Assembly (NCBI RefSeq): GCF_000517425.1
Contig: NZ_CP006569.1
Location: 3,772,760 to 3,836,759 of the forward strand
Source of the DNA: Sodalis praecaptivus
GTDB lineage: Bacteria; Pseudomonadota; Gammaproteobacteria; Enterobacterales; Enterobacteriaceae
Direction of reading: 5' to 3'
DNA length: 64,000 nucleotides
Part shown: piece after piece, positions 39,971 through 51,203 of the stretch
Layout: each line of letters opens with the position of its first letter
Position numbering within the stretch: the stretch's first letter is position 1
Notes under the pieces: model-generated
What the model saw: the letters and a program-made list of their open reading frames with translations, nothing else
The model's database searches: none
What the model was told of the DNA's origin: nothing
Position numbers and translations under genes: made by a program

Positions 39971-40220
39971 GCCTCTCGCATGCTGCGTAACGCGTTTCTC
40001 ATGCCCGTATTCCGTCTCGCATGCCCGGTATCGCGTTTCGCGTGCCCGTATCCCGTCTCGCGTGCCCGGTATCGCGTTTCGCATGTCCCTATCCCGTCTC
40101 GCGTGCCCGTATTCCGTCTCGCATGCCCGGTATCGCGTTTCGCATTCCGGTATCGCGTTTCGCTTGCCCGTATTCCGTCTCGCATGCCCGGTATCGCGTT
40201 TCGTCTGCGCCGTATCGTCT
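39971..40220. repeat. Array of alternating 20- and 21-bp repeats (about 11 units)
   Basis: Two unit types, ATGCCCGTATTCCGTCTCGC (20) and a 21-base form GCCCGGTATCGCGTTTCGC with a two-base lead, alternate from about 40001; the combined period is 41. Diverged units occur at both ends. Short frames over it give monotonous Arg/Tyr/Cys-rich peptides on one strand and Arg/Val/Ser-rich on the other; I do not regard them as genes. Confidence 0.85.
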
Positions 40221-41132
40221 AGTGCCCGCCGCATTTCGGATGCGGTGTTCTGCAAGTTGCCTGCCGCGTTGATTCCCGGCATTCCGCTTGGTGCAAAAGG
40301 TATTCCGCTTCCATTAACGCTAGAGTGCCGCTTTTCATCCTGTTTGCTTATGACATTGGGTTTTTACCTCGCGCGACGGCTGTCCTCATTACGCCACGAG
40401 GATGCGCATAAGCGAGTCAATATAAACCGGTCCTGCGCTGCGCGCTAACGGTGGGCACAGGTGCATTTCTATCCGCGTTAAAATATCATCGAAATGTGAT
40501 TCAGCTCTTTATTTATCGTTAAAACCTGGGACCCACCGCTAACAAAAGAGCGCGTACCTGCCGATAAATAAGGTCTGCCCCCTCAGCAGGCATAAGTGAA
40601 CACAAGGTGGCAGATTAATTATGACGCTTTCAATGTATTTAAGCACAAAAAATGACTTAGGATAAAAGCCCAAACTGATGATGAATACCGTGTCTTGTTT
40701 TCCAAATTCCAGCAATGTCTTTGCCACCATCACTATTGCCAATGCCAAATTGACGCCATATTCAATACGATTCCCTTCCCGGTCAGAACATCTACGCCGC
40801 AGGGTTGAGCGCATAAATCATGCGCCCTCAACCGCGAGCCCTTTATTCGCCGCCCACATCCGATCGCCCCGGCGCTTTGATAATAGGTAAAATCATCCGT
40901 CTCTCTTGCCAATTATTAAAGAAATATCGAGCAATGCTAATTAATATCATGAGTTTTCATTAGTCAATCAACTTTGACAGCGGGTGATAGGAACCGGTAG
41001 ACGTGCTGATTTTGATCGTAAAACGCAATTAAAACGCTAAGAAAAAAGTGATTATGCGACAAATTTTTAATTTACTCAGCAAAAAACGGGGCATAGAAGC
41101 CTTACATAATCATACTAACAATAAGGTCAGAA
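40221..41132. other. 912-base region before the M91 protein gene, no supported gene
   Basis: GC content drops sharply from about 40450. A minus-strand frame at 40539-40814 (91 residues, with a hydrophobic ALAIVMVAKTLLEF stretch) shows no family I know; it may be a gene remnant. The last 150 bases are very AT-rich and probably hold the promoter of the next gene; AAGGTCAG precedes its ATG. Confidence 0.45.
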
Positions 41133-44100
41133 ATGAAAAAATTCACTGTTAATAATCAATATAGAAAACCTATCGGCAAGCATGTGAACTGGGCTGATGA
41201 TAAACAGAAAAGCCAGTTGCCTTTTGATGACCAGGTTAAATTGCTCGCTAGCCAACCGGGGCTGCACAGCCGCAACGTAACCAGGCATAACGTCGCCAAT
41301 TTAACCCTATTGGCTATGACTTACCTCACCAATGTCCAAAACAGCAGTCTCTCCGCCGCCTCATCCACGCCTAATCCCCGAGCGCTCGCTTTCAATGATA
41401 AAGGGGGCAATGTAAATTTCAAGGCGCCTAAGCCTGAAATCCCAAGCCACGAAAATCGACTGAATCACCGGCCCTTTCCCGTCGAAAAAGGCAAGTCAGG
41501 GACAATGATTGACATAAAAAAACGAGAAATGATTAATAACCTATCAGGTTCCTCGAATGAAACCAGAGAGAGGACAAGGACAAAAACCGAATCTCATTCC
41601 CTCTCTTTTCCGCAAGCCGAGGCAATGTCGGTAAAAGCCCATTCCCATCCTGACCGAAATAGCATCCGAAGTTCCCTTATTGATTGCCTTAAAAATTCTG
41701 CTACGGCCGTCGCTCAACAACATGCACACGTGGCAGTGGCTGAAAAAAATTTACCCAACAGCCGTGCGTCTGTCACGCCGGCCAAAACGCCTGTTGCATG
41801 GCCTTCCCCCGCGGCCAAGGACAAGCCTGAGGCGCTAAACCTTCCTGCCAAGCACGCCATTCCTCGGCAGACCACCAAAAAACCGCTCCCGGCACCAGAA
41901 CGAGACCCGCTGAAACATTCTCTTTTGCCGAAAGCACGGCCTTTGCGCCACGCCCCCCAACTACAGGTAGGATCACGCCGCGCGCGTTCCCTGTATGGGC
42001 AAAACACGCTTTCCGATCTTGAGCCACCTCACCCGGCGGTACAACAGAATGACGACCGCAATATTGATCACAGTGCCGAAAGCGGGCCGGATAAAACGCG
42101 CCATCATAAACGTGAACGACGTGCATTATTAAACGATATAGAGAATGTGTTAGACATGCTGGCTGTCTATAGAAAACAGAATCATAATGAACTACTGAGT
42201 CGAAGTATGAGCCAGTGGCAAAACCAGCAGCTTGCTGCCTGGTTGAACTTTCCGTTTTCCGCGCGAAATGCTAAACATATCGTCGCGAATACTCTCCTTT
42301 TTTTAGTTCAGGATCAGGTTAAGCAACATGCGGTAGCCCAAAAATTACTTTATAGCGCGGGTAACTACGGCGGCGATGATAACGAACCCCTTACCGTAGC
42401 AGAAGATGAAAAGGTCATATATTATTGGCTGAGTGCCAATCTGTTCCCGGAATCTATTGAGCAATTTATTCTCGATACCATAAGCTCGCTACAGGCTGAA
42501 AACTATAAAAAACGCCAGGGCGTCGTCAGCGTTGCGGATCTGGGCATGAAGATAACAACTGAAATAAACAGGATGTTTGATTTCCTCAACCACGAACAGC
42601 AAAATGTCATCGCTGACTACCTACTGCATCACACTGTCTCTGTCGATTTCCCTTTATTCAAAATCCCCGAATGGCAAACGCTGGATGTCATGAGTTTTGA
42701 CACCCAGCTAATTCATGTCGGTTTGAAATATGCCGATATTCAGAATGCGGACCCAAAACGGCTCAATCAGAACGAATATAAAGCGATAGGCATTGCTCTG
42801 TATGAAGGAATTATGACGGCAAAAATCCCGGCTATGCTTGCCGAGCATTTTCTTTTGCCGGCGCGTATCGACATTTTTTATTTGTCACAGACTCAGCCTT
42901 ATCGCCATCGGGAAATAGTCGAGTGGGAACATAAAAAAAGGCTGTCGAACTATTTCAAACATCTCGGCCATCATATTCAGTCTAACAATATCATAGAAGA
43001 CTATATAAACATACAGAAACTGTGGCGCACCCGCGAACAGATCGCTCAATCCATTAAAGACGATTGTTTAAAGAAGACGGAACACCACACGCTCAACAAT
43101 GAGATAAAGGGGAAGTTTTGCATAAAAAAATTCTACGATAACAAAGGCAAGGTAAGAAAGTATTATGATTTATTACCAAATGATCTTGAGATGTACCATA
43201 TGCTCGTGGAATCTATGACTAAACATTATGGCCAAGTCATCGATTTAGTCCTACGTAATGCGTTCTATAACTTAAGCGAAAATGAAATCCTTTTCTTGGC
43301 CCAGGCAACACTATCACAGATAGAGGCCACTGAATACGTGATCACCCGCGAACGTGATAAATTCAATTTATCGCACCGTAGTTCATACAGATGTAAACCA
43401 CACAGGCTACTATTGAAAGCAGAGATGTCAGCGGAAGCTCGTTGGTATTCCATTGATTTCAATGGTGCGCCTTCGGTTATCCTGCGTGAAAATAATCTTG
43501 ATCGCTACTGCAACCAAGACAATCCATTTCGTGATCGGCACGATGGCAACGCTAAAAGATCAATATATGACCCGCGAATCTTCCCTCTAAACCCCAATAA
43601 CAGTATTAACAACTTAAAATCTCACTCAGAGCCTATCGATGTGTTTTTCGCTGGCGTTGTAAAACACTTTAAGCAGCAGTATTTTACTGTGTTATATGAC
43701 AGCGGTTTTTCACAAACCGCGTTTGAAAAGTTCATCGGATTTCTGACCTCTTTAATCCCTTTTTACAATTGCGCCGAAGAAATAGAGAATAAACATGTCG
43801 CTGCGGCAACCATTGATTGTTCTATAGATATTCTTTCTCTCATTCCAGGCGTAGGATCCCTTGGCAAAATGCTGGCCAATCTCGGTCGAAAAACCGTGTT
43901 AAATCTGCTTAGGAAGACCAGCATCAAGGCATGGACGCCGCGTGTGTTAAAGAAAAACATACGAAAAGCCTTTATCTCAGCATTAAAATCCGAATACAAA
44001 ATGACCGAAAAATATATGAAGGCGTTAACTAAGGCGTTCATGAGGCAGATAGATCCCGGTTTTGAGTTAATTTATAGCATCGGACGCAGCGGGGTAAGGA

Positions 44101-45605
44101 ATATCAGGAAAGTTTTGAGGGAGTTCAACCATATCCCTCATGTATCATCAGCGTTGTATAAGCTTGAAAAGTTTTCACCTATGCAACCGTTTTTGCAAGG
44201 CGCCACGTCCGGCAAACCTTTGGTGGTTAAACATGGACAGACCAGATTATCCCTGTTAGCGCTGGAAGGTCGTCAATTTTTACAGCACCCACTTTATCTT
44301 GCAAACAGCGTCTCAACAGAACGATTTATCAGAAAGAAATATGTATTATCGCAACTCAACTATCCTTTAAGAGTTGGCCCTGGTGAATTAAAAAATTTCG
44401 GTCATTGCATTGCCAAACGAGATGGCATTAAAAGAAAATGCGTTAAAGCATTCAATTACCTGAGCCTAAATCAGAAACTTATTCGGGCCGATAATCATCT
44501 ACGCCTCAACGATCTCATACAGGCATCGCCTTTTCTGCATCAGAGTTATAAACTGCTCGGCTTAACTAAGAAACGGGCTATTCCCGCTTTCGCCAATAGT
44601 TATGAAAATTATCTCACCAAACTATTTTCCGTATCGACAATCGGCGCGCTGGACTCTCTAAGCGAAGTTGAGATAATAGAGCGATGGATTGAGTTTAATG
44701 TCAAACACGCAGCAAAACCCGCGCTCGATGAACTCAAAAGTTTCACTATTAAGACGTTGGCCCATAGTGAGGTCTTTGTTGCAGAACAAACTATAAGAAT
44801 TCGATATAGAAGACTCCACGGCGCGATAACCAGTCTCTCTACCACGCCGGTGGCACGTTACGCTAATGGACCGAACAGTCGTGCCAAAGTCTATGATCCA
44901 TCGGCGAGCGCTAATCCCATTCAGGCCCCGACAGCCGGTGAAGAGGCATCAACCGCGACACACGGGATAATCATTCATGGCAATCAACGTTTTCAGACGG
45001 AAGTCATTAAGCATCTCGACACAATAAATACCCTCCCTTCAGGCAAACGCTTAATCGAAAGGTTGGAGCATAAGAAGGTTGACATAATACCGCCATCCTA
45101 CAGCGATGTGAGAAGAGTAGTATCAAAACAAGGAGAGAAGGTCTTCTTGTCAGATAACTCATGTAACGGAAAAAGTATCATTTTCGATCCTGAAAATGAC
45201 ATCATGGGAACCAACGTTGAGGATTTGGCTAACGAGCCCTGGCGCGCACGCAATCCGGCCATCGCTTTGTACCATGAAATGCTTCATTCTTATTTTCATT
45301 ATCACCATCAGAATATCTATGACCTTACGGGAAAAAAAGTGTTCAAAGTGAATGGCGGTAGCACTTTGCTTGACGAAGCGCGAATCACCGGCACCGTCTA
45401 TAAACATAAGGGCCACGAATTCAATTTCTATGATTCTGGCTATCTGTCAACTATTGATGACGACACAAAATATTTTACTGAAAATAATTTCCGGAAAGAA
45501 TTGGCGCAGCTTTATCGCCACGATCATTACTACATCAGGCCGGTTTATGGCTCCGGCGCTGAGCAAATCAGAATAAAGCAATACAAAATAAAATTAAGCA
45601 AATAA
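41133..45605 (+). CDS. 1490-residue toxin/effector with C-terminal M91 zinc metallopeptidase domain
   Basis: N-terminal 330 residues are polar and low-complexity, with a basic HHKRERRALL at the border. The next 500 residues resemble dermonecrotic-toxin-like proteins of plant and insect associates. A hydrophobic segment at 871-907 (LTSLIPFYNCAEEIE, then AATIDCSIDILSLIPGVG) fits the conserved segment of that group and could insert in membranes. The last 150 residues fit peptidase family M91 (NleD-like): HEMLH at 1381-1385 with Glu1382 catalytic, a likely third ligand Glu1415 in LLDEARITG, and TENNFRKELA near the end. NleD cleaves host JNK/p38 kinases; the target here is unknown. No signal peptide. 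AT-rich relative to flanks, so probably acquired. Confidence 0.78.
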   Translation: MKKFTVNNQYRKPIGKHVNWADDKQKSQLPFDDQVKLLASQPGLHSRNVTRHNVANLTLLAMTYLTNVQNSSLSAASSTPNPRALAFNDKGGNVNFKAPKPEIPSHENRLNHRPFPVEKGKSGTMIDIKKREMINNLSGSSNETRERTRTKTESHSLSFPQAEAMSVKAHSHPDRNSIRSSLIDCLKNSATAVAQQHAHVAVAEKNLPNSRASVTPAKTPVAWPSPAAKDKPEALNLPAKHAIPRQTTKKPLPAPERDPLKHSLLPKARPLRHAPQLQVGSRRARSLYGQNTLSDLEPPHPAVQQNDDRNIDHSAESGPDKTRHHKRERRALLNDIENVLDMLAVYRKQNHNELLSRSMSQWQNQQLAAWLNFPFSARNAKHIVANTLLFLVQDQVKQHAVAQKLLYSAGNYGGDDNEPLTVAEDEKVIYYWLSANLFPESIEQFILDTISSLQAENYKKRQGVVSVADLGMKITTEINRMFDFLNHEQQNVIADYLLHHTVSVDFPLFKIPEWQTLDVMSFDTQLIHVGLKYADIQNADPKRLNQNEYKAIGIALYEGIMTAKIPAMLAEHFLLPARIDIFYLSQTQPYRHREIVEWEHKKRLSNYFKHLGHHIQSNNIIEDYINIQKLWRTREQIAQSIKDDCLKKTEHHTLNNEIKGKFCIKKFYDNKGKVRKYYDLLPNDLEMYHMLVESMTKHYGQVIDLVLRNAFYNLSENEILFLAQATLSQIEATEYVITRERDKFNLSHRSSYRCKPHRLLLKAEMSAEARWYSIDFNGAPSVILRENNLDRYCNQDNPFRDRHDGNAKRSIYDPRIFPLNPNNSINNLKSHSEPIDVFFAGVVKHFKQQYFTVLYDSGFSQTAFEKFIGFLTSLIPFYNCAEEIENKHVAAATIDCSIDILSLIPGVGSLGKMLANLGRKTVLNLLRKTSIKAWTPRVLKKNIRKAFISALKSEYKMTEKYMKALTKAFMRQIDPGFELIYSIGRSGVRNIRKVLREFNHIPHVSSALYKLEKFSPMQPFLQGATSGKPLVVKHGQTRLSLLALEGRQFLQHPLYLANSVSTERFIRKKYVLSQLNYPLRVGPGELKNFGHCIAKRDGIKRKCVKAFNYLSLNQKLIRADNHLRLNDLIQASPFLHQSYKLLGLTKKRAIPAFANSYENYLTKLFSVSTIGALDSLSEVEIIERWIEFNVKHAAKPALDELKSFTIKTLAHSEVFVAEQTIRIRYRRLHGAITSLSTTPVARYANGPNSRAKVYDPSASANPIQAPTAGEEASTATHGIIIHGNQRFQTEVIKHLDTINTLPSGKRLIERLEHKKVDIIPPSYSDVRRVVSKQGEKVFLSDNSCNGKSIIFDPENDIMGTNVEDLANEPWRARNPAIALYHEMLHSYFHYHHQNIYDLTGKKVFKVNGGSTLLDEARITGTVYKHKGHEFNFYDSGYLSTIDDDTKYFTENNFRKELAQLYRHDHYYIRPVYGSGAEQIRIKQYKIKLSK

Positions 45606-45823
45606 ATGTAAGATTAGCAAACTCAATAATGAAACCACTTTTTAACCGCTTGCTTTTTGGCCACTATAAAAATATCCTTCTTTGGCTATCAGCAAAACCG
45701 CACAGATAAAACAGGCATCAAAAATAGGGATAGCCATTATTAATATTAGGAACGTTTTCATGTGCGAATAAAGATTAACTTCACACAAACGGACGTATGT
45801 TTTTGCCTTCATTGGGGTGTAAA

Positions 45824-46846
45824 ATGTTTAAATTTTTGACAAACATGTATGAAAAACGCTTTCCCTCACGGGGATATGTTCCCGTTATGGATGTCGAGGA
45901 CACGAATAATGAGATACCCAGGCCTTTACCCTTAGTTTTAGAACAGCAGTTACAAATCTGGATGCAGAATGGAATGCAAAGAAAGGAGCAGCGCGCGGCC
46001 GCGGGGAATAAGATAAGACAGTGTCATCATGCAAAAGAAGAGACTATTGATTTAAGTCATTTCAATTTATCAGAATGGCCACCTTATCTTCCTCCCACGT
46101 TAAGAAAGATCGATGCTTCACACAATGCCTTTCAGCAGTTTCCGCCGGCATCGCTTGTCCAGCTTGAGTCGCTTGATTTAAGCCATAATCGCCTGACACA
46201 ACTACCTGCCGTTTATTCAGCGCCGCTCTCCCGGCTAAACATTAGCCATAACGCGCTTTCATCGCTACCGACTCCTCTTTATGAGTCGCTGGAACATTTG
46301 CGGGTAAATAATAACCCATTAAATTCCTTGGATAGTTTATCCAGCGCTTCGTTAAAGTGGTTGGAGGCCAGAAATTGCGGATTGCAGCACTTCTCTGCCA
46401 CGACACCGGCGCTGACACATCTCGACCTGAGTGAGAATCATATCACCTCCCCCCCGCCGGCATGGCCTGAAACTTTGCAGCGGTTGAAACTCAGTCATAA
46501 TAAATTAACCCATCTCGGACGCCTGCCCGACAGCGTGGGGCAACTCAACGCCGATGATAATCTACTGGTTGAACTGCCTAATCCGCCACCCAAAAACCTA
46601 CGCTTTATCGATATCAGCCACAATCAACTGCGCCGCTTGTTCGATCCTGAAAAGGCGCTATTGCAGGTTCTCAAAGCTGACCATAATCTGATTAACACGG
46701 TGCCTGCCGCTTTTAGCCGGAAAGAGTGCGACACGCGTTTATGGCTCAGTGACAACCCCCTCACGGAGGAAACGAAAAATAGGTTGCGTGTATCGAACCG
46801 AGCAATTAGCGCCTTCGATAGCGCTTTACCGCGTATCGTTCTTTGA
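45824..46846 (+). CDS. Leucine-rich repeat protein, IpaH/YopM-like, no ligase domain
   Basis: 340 residues from ATG 45824, chosen for GGGGTG five bases upstream; an in-frame ATG at 45797 has a poor site. About eleven LRRs of 20-22 residues span 73-314, of the bacterial type L-x2-L-x-(I/L)-S-x-N-x-L-x2-L-P (for example LESLDLSHNRLTQLP). The end, LWLSDNPLTEETKNRLR, resembles the capping segment after the LRRs of SspH2/SlrP. The NEL E3 ligase domain that follows in those proteins is absent. The N-terminal 70 residues contain no STE motif. Probably a host-directed effector, like YopM. Adjacent to, and on the same strand as, the M91 protein; AT-rich. Confidence 0.78.
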   Translation: MFKFLTNMYEKRFPSRGYVPVMDVEDTNNEIPRPLPLVLEQQLQIWMQNGMQRKEQRAAAGNKIRQCHHAKEETIDLSHFNLSEWPPYLPPTLRKIDASHNAFQQFPPASLVQLESLDLSHNRLTQLPAVYSAPLSRLNISHNALSSLPTPLYESLEHLRVNNNPLNSLDSLSSASLKWLEARNCGLQHFSATTPALTHLDLSENHITSPPPAWPETLQRLKLSHNKLTHLGRLPDSVGQLNADDNLLVELPNPPPKNLRFIDISHNQLRRLFDPEKALLQVLKADHNLINTVPAAFSRKECDTRLWLSDNPLTEETKNRLRVSNRAISAFDSALPRIVL

Positions 46847-46874
46847 TATATTGGCTGCGCTTGAATGGACTGAC

Positions 46875-46897
46875 GCTTAACGCGGACGGCGTTAAGC
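46875..46897 (+). terminator. Hairpin after the LRR gene
   Basis: GCTTAACGC, loop GGACG, GCGTTAAGC: perfect 9-base stem 28 bases past the LRR stop. No T-tract. GC content returns to the genome level from about here, marking the right edge of the insertion. Confidence 0.5.
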
Positions 46898-47061
46898 CGA
46901 TGGCCTCACTGGAACTCAGGGTGCCCCCCACCCTACCGCGGCGCTAGCGCGCCAAATCGGCGAATAACCCAGTGTCGCCGGTCGTTGCCGCCAAGGGTGA
47001 AGCGAGGCCGTGCTCCAAGTCCCAACTGGCTTTTCAGGTCTCGCCGTCCGCGTTTGGCGAA

Positions 47062-47916
47062 TTAGACCAGCGCGCCGTAAATGGTTAACAGCGCCACCAC
47101 GACCACAATCACCAACGTGACTTTCTTCGCCAGCGACACCGCGGCGCGGGGCGTTTGCACCGCATCCAGATGCGGCTCGCGCGCCAGCGAAAATTGCGCC
47201 AGCCGCGTGAGAACTTGATACTGGCTGCTATGGATATCCCACAGCGAAGCAAACCAGGCCGGCAGCGCCTTCTCGCCGTGCCCGAGCAAGGCATAGGCCG
47301 CGCCCGCCAGGCGCACCGGCAACCAATCCAGCCAGTGCAGCAACAAATCAATGCCGGAGCGCGCGCGTTTCATTGGCGTGGAGCGACGCGCCAACCAGGT
47401 CTGCCAGGCGCGCAAAAATGCATAGCCCGCCAGAGGTACCGGGCCCCAGGGGCCGCCTATCACCAACCAGAACAGCGGCGCCAGATAGAAACGGAAGTTG
47501 ATCCATAGTAGAGCATTTTGCAGCTCGCGCAGCCGCTCCACCGGGGCACCTTCCACCGGCAGGCCATGTATCAGCGCCAGCTCCTCGCTCATCGCTTTGC
47601 TGGCGTCGCCGTCGCCGCGGGCGGCGGCAATCAGATAGTCACGGTAGTGGCGGCGGATCCCCCCCGCGCCGATGCACAGTACCCCTAAGACAATCCACAA
47701 CAGCTGTAGAGGTAGAGAGTATAACCAACCGGAGGCCAGCCGCAGGCAGACCGCGACCAATAGCATCCAGCACAGCACCAATATCAGCGTCTGCGCCAGC
47801 GATGTCTCGCGCAGGCGGCTGAACGGCCGCTCAAGCCAGCGATCCAGTTGCCAATGTTCGCCGTGCTTGAAAAAACGTTCCCAGGCCAGCACCAATAATA
47901 ATGTAAACAGCGTCAT
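47062..47916 (-). CDS. ampE: AmpE, inner-membrane regulatory protein
   Basis: 284 residues with about four hydrophobic segments, the E. coli length. The start [23 protein letters not shown] and the [22 protein letters not shown] block are typical. AmpE is encoded with AmpD and affects beta-lactamase regulation, but its biochemical role is not settled. It begins 16 bases after the ampD stop, on the same strand. Confidence 0.95.
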   Translation of the reverse strand: MTLFTLLLVLAWERFFKHGEHWQLDRWLERPFSRLRETSLAQTLILVLCWMLLVAVCLRLASGWLYSLPLQLLWIVLGVLCIGAGGIRRHYRDYLIAAARGDGDASKAMSEELALIHGLPVEGAPVERLRELQNALLWINFRFYLAPLFWLVIGGPWGPVPLAGYAFLRAWQTWLARRSTPMKRARSGIDLLLHWLDWLPVRLAGAAYALLGHGEKALPAWFASLWDIHSSQYQVLTRLAQFSLAREPHLDAVQTPRAAVSLAKKVTLVIVVVVALLTIYGALV

Positions 47917-47932
47917 AACCCGCGTCTCCCTG

Positions 47933-49478
<1,546 letters not shown>

Positions 49479-49629
49479 AAAGTGCGCGCGGCTGCGCAGT
49501 GCCAATGCCACATGTTGCCGCCGCGCAGCAAATAGTCCAATCCACTTGCCAGTTTTTCTTGCCGCCGCTGTCGCCGCATTCGCGCAGTCGCTAGGGTGAA
49601 GTTGTTATTCTTCACCCAGGGGACCCAAT

Positions 49630-50070
49630 ATGCATCGCCAGCGCGGATTCACCCTCATGGAGCTGATGGTAGTCATCGCCATCATCGCTATTCTTAGCGC
49701 TATCGCGCTGCCCGGTTATCAACGTTATCTGGATCGCGCGGCGCTGACCGATATGCTGCGGATCGCCAGTCCCTACCGTCTTGCGGTGGAGCTGTGCGCG
49801 ATGCAGCAGGGGGATATCGACGGTTGCCACACCGGGCAGCAAGGTATCCCGGCCAGCCATCGCTCCCGGTATGTCAGCGGCGTCAGCGTACGCCAGGGCG
49901 AAATAAGCCTGACCGGCCGCCATACTCTCGCGGGGCTGACGCTGGTGATGTCGCCGGAACAGCGCGACGACGGCCTGGTCTGGCGCCATCGCTGCGATGC
50001 CGCCGCAGGCAGCTCACTCGCCGTGGCGTGCGGTGCGCTGTTCCAGACGGCCGATCGCGAGGAAGAGTAA
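49630..50070 (+). CDS. ppdD: Type IV prepilin PpdD
   Basis: 146 residues. Short basic leader MHRQRG, cleavage before [16 protein letters not shown], with Glu5 of the mature protein and the usual hydrophobic helix. Two Cys in the C-terminal part (HRCD and VACG) could form the D-loop disulfide. The mature domain is divergent from E. coli PpdD. Its stop overlaps the start of hofB by one base, so pilin, ATPase and platform form one operon. Confidence 0.93.
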   Translation: MHRQRGFTLMELMVVIAIIAILSAIALPGYQRYLDRAALTDMLRIASPYRLAVELCAMQQGDIDGCHTGQQGIPASHRSRYVSGVSVRQGEISLTGRHTLAGLTLVMSPEQRDDGLVWRHRCDAAAGSSLAVACGALFQTADREEE

Positions 50071-51203
50071 TGGTTAACCGTTCGCCAGCCGACGCGCGCT
50101 GGCCGGTCACCGGCACCCCGTTGCGCGACGACATGCCGGTGACCGGCACCCTGGATCTGCTGCTTGAGCGCGCATTTTGCCGCGAGGCGTCGGATATCCA
50201 CATCGAGCCCTACTCGCCCGCCGGCTATCGGTTGCGGCTGCGCGTCGACGGGCTGATGACCGCCGCGCAGGGCTGCCCCGTGGTGCTGGCGGAAGGTCTG
50301 GTTGCGCGCCTGAAAGTGCTGGCGCGGCTGGATATCGCCGAACGCCGCCAGCCGCAGGACGGGCAATTCAGCGCCGGCGGCGATGGGCCGCCATGTTCGC
50401 TGCGGCTTTCCACGCTGCCCACGCTGCACGGGGAAAAGGCGGTGCTTCGCCTGTTGCGCTGCACGCCGGAACGTCTGACGCTAAAAGGCTTGGGCATGCC
50501 GAGACCTCTCAGACGGCGCGTACTGACCGTGCTGCATCAACCGCACGGTCTGATACTGGTAACCGGCCCCACCGGCAGCGGCAAGACGCTAACGCTCTAC
50601 GCTATGCTTAACCGCCTTCGCCGCCGACCGCTCAATATTTGCAGCGTGGAGGATCCGGTTGAGCTGCCGCTGGCCGGGATCAACCAGTGTCAGGTGAACC
50701 CCCGGGCCCGGCTGGATTTCCCCCTGTTGCTGCGGGCGCTGCTGCGTCAGGATCCGGACGTGCTGATGGTGGGCGAGATCCGCGATCCGGAAACCGCCGC
50801 CGTGGCGCTCAACGCCGCCCGTACCGGTCATCTGGTGCTCTCCACGCTGCATACGCTGTGCGCCGACGACGCCGTCAGCCGCCTGCGCCAGCTCGGGCTG
50901 GAGGCGGCACAGGCCGGACCGGCGCTCAGCCTAGTGCTGGCGCAGCGCCTGGTGCGCCAACTCTGCCCCGACTGCCGGCGCGCGCCGCGGTCAGAGGCGC
51001 CGCGACCGGACGCGGCGGGCTACTGGCAGGCGGCAGGCTGTGGCCGCTGTCAACGCGGCTATGCCGGCCGCCGTGGTCTGTTCGCGCTGCTGGAGCAGGA
51101 TGCCGGCGACGGCGATGGCCTGTGGCGCGCGGGGATGGCGTTGGCGCAGCAGGGCATAACCTCGCTCGCCGAGCTGAGGCGCGTTTTGGGTCATCCGTCA
51201 TGA
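50070..51203 (+). CDS. hofB: Type IV pilus/T2SS assembly ATPase HofB, short N-terminus
   Basis: GspE/PilB-type hexameric ATPase. From ATG at 50070 it is 377 residues; E. coli HofB is about 460, so the N-terminal N1 domain is missing. The N2 domain is intact (ASDIHIEPYSPAGYRLRLRVDG). Walker A GPTGSGKT, Asp box VEDPVEL, Walker B DVLMVGEIRDPET and His box TGHLVLSTLH are all there. The zinc tetracysteine CPDC...CGRC is kept. The frame is open upstream, but it covers ppdD in another frame and has no N1-like sequence. It overlaps hofC by four bases. Confidence 0.9.
   Translation: MVNRSPADARWPVTGTPLRDDMPVTGTLDLLLERAFCREASDIHIEPYSPAGYRLRLRVDGLMTAAQGCPVVLAEGLVARLKVLARLDIAERRQPQDGQFSAGGDGPPCSLRLSTLPTLHGEKAVLRLLRCTPERLTLKGLGMPRPLRRRVLTVLHQPHGLILVTGPTGSGKTLTLYAMLNRLRRRPLNICSVEDPVELPLAGINQCQVNPRARLDFPLLLRALLRQDPDVLMVGEIRDPETAAVALNAARTGHLVLSTLHTLCADDAVSRLRQLGLEAAQAGPALSLVLAQRLVRQLCPDCRRAPRSEAPRPDAAGYWQAAGCGRCQRGYAGRRGLFALLEQDAGDGDGLWRAGMALAQQGITSLAELRRVLGHPS

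Noticed and set aside
39971-40220. CRISPR array
   Set aside because: The repeat units are contiguous and alternate, with no unique spacers between them, and no cas genes are present.
39926-40282. Arg/Tyr/Cys-rich repeat peptides over the aroP-downstream array
   Set aside because: Open frames arise from the 20/21-bp repeats on both strands, no ribosome-binding site or conserved domain; treated as a non-coding repeat.
49794-50069. Longer HofB starting inside ppdD
   Set aside because: The extra residues are an Arg-rich alternative reading of ppdD with no N1-domain resemblance; ATG at 50070 is coupled to the ppdD stop.
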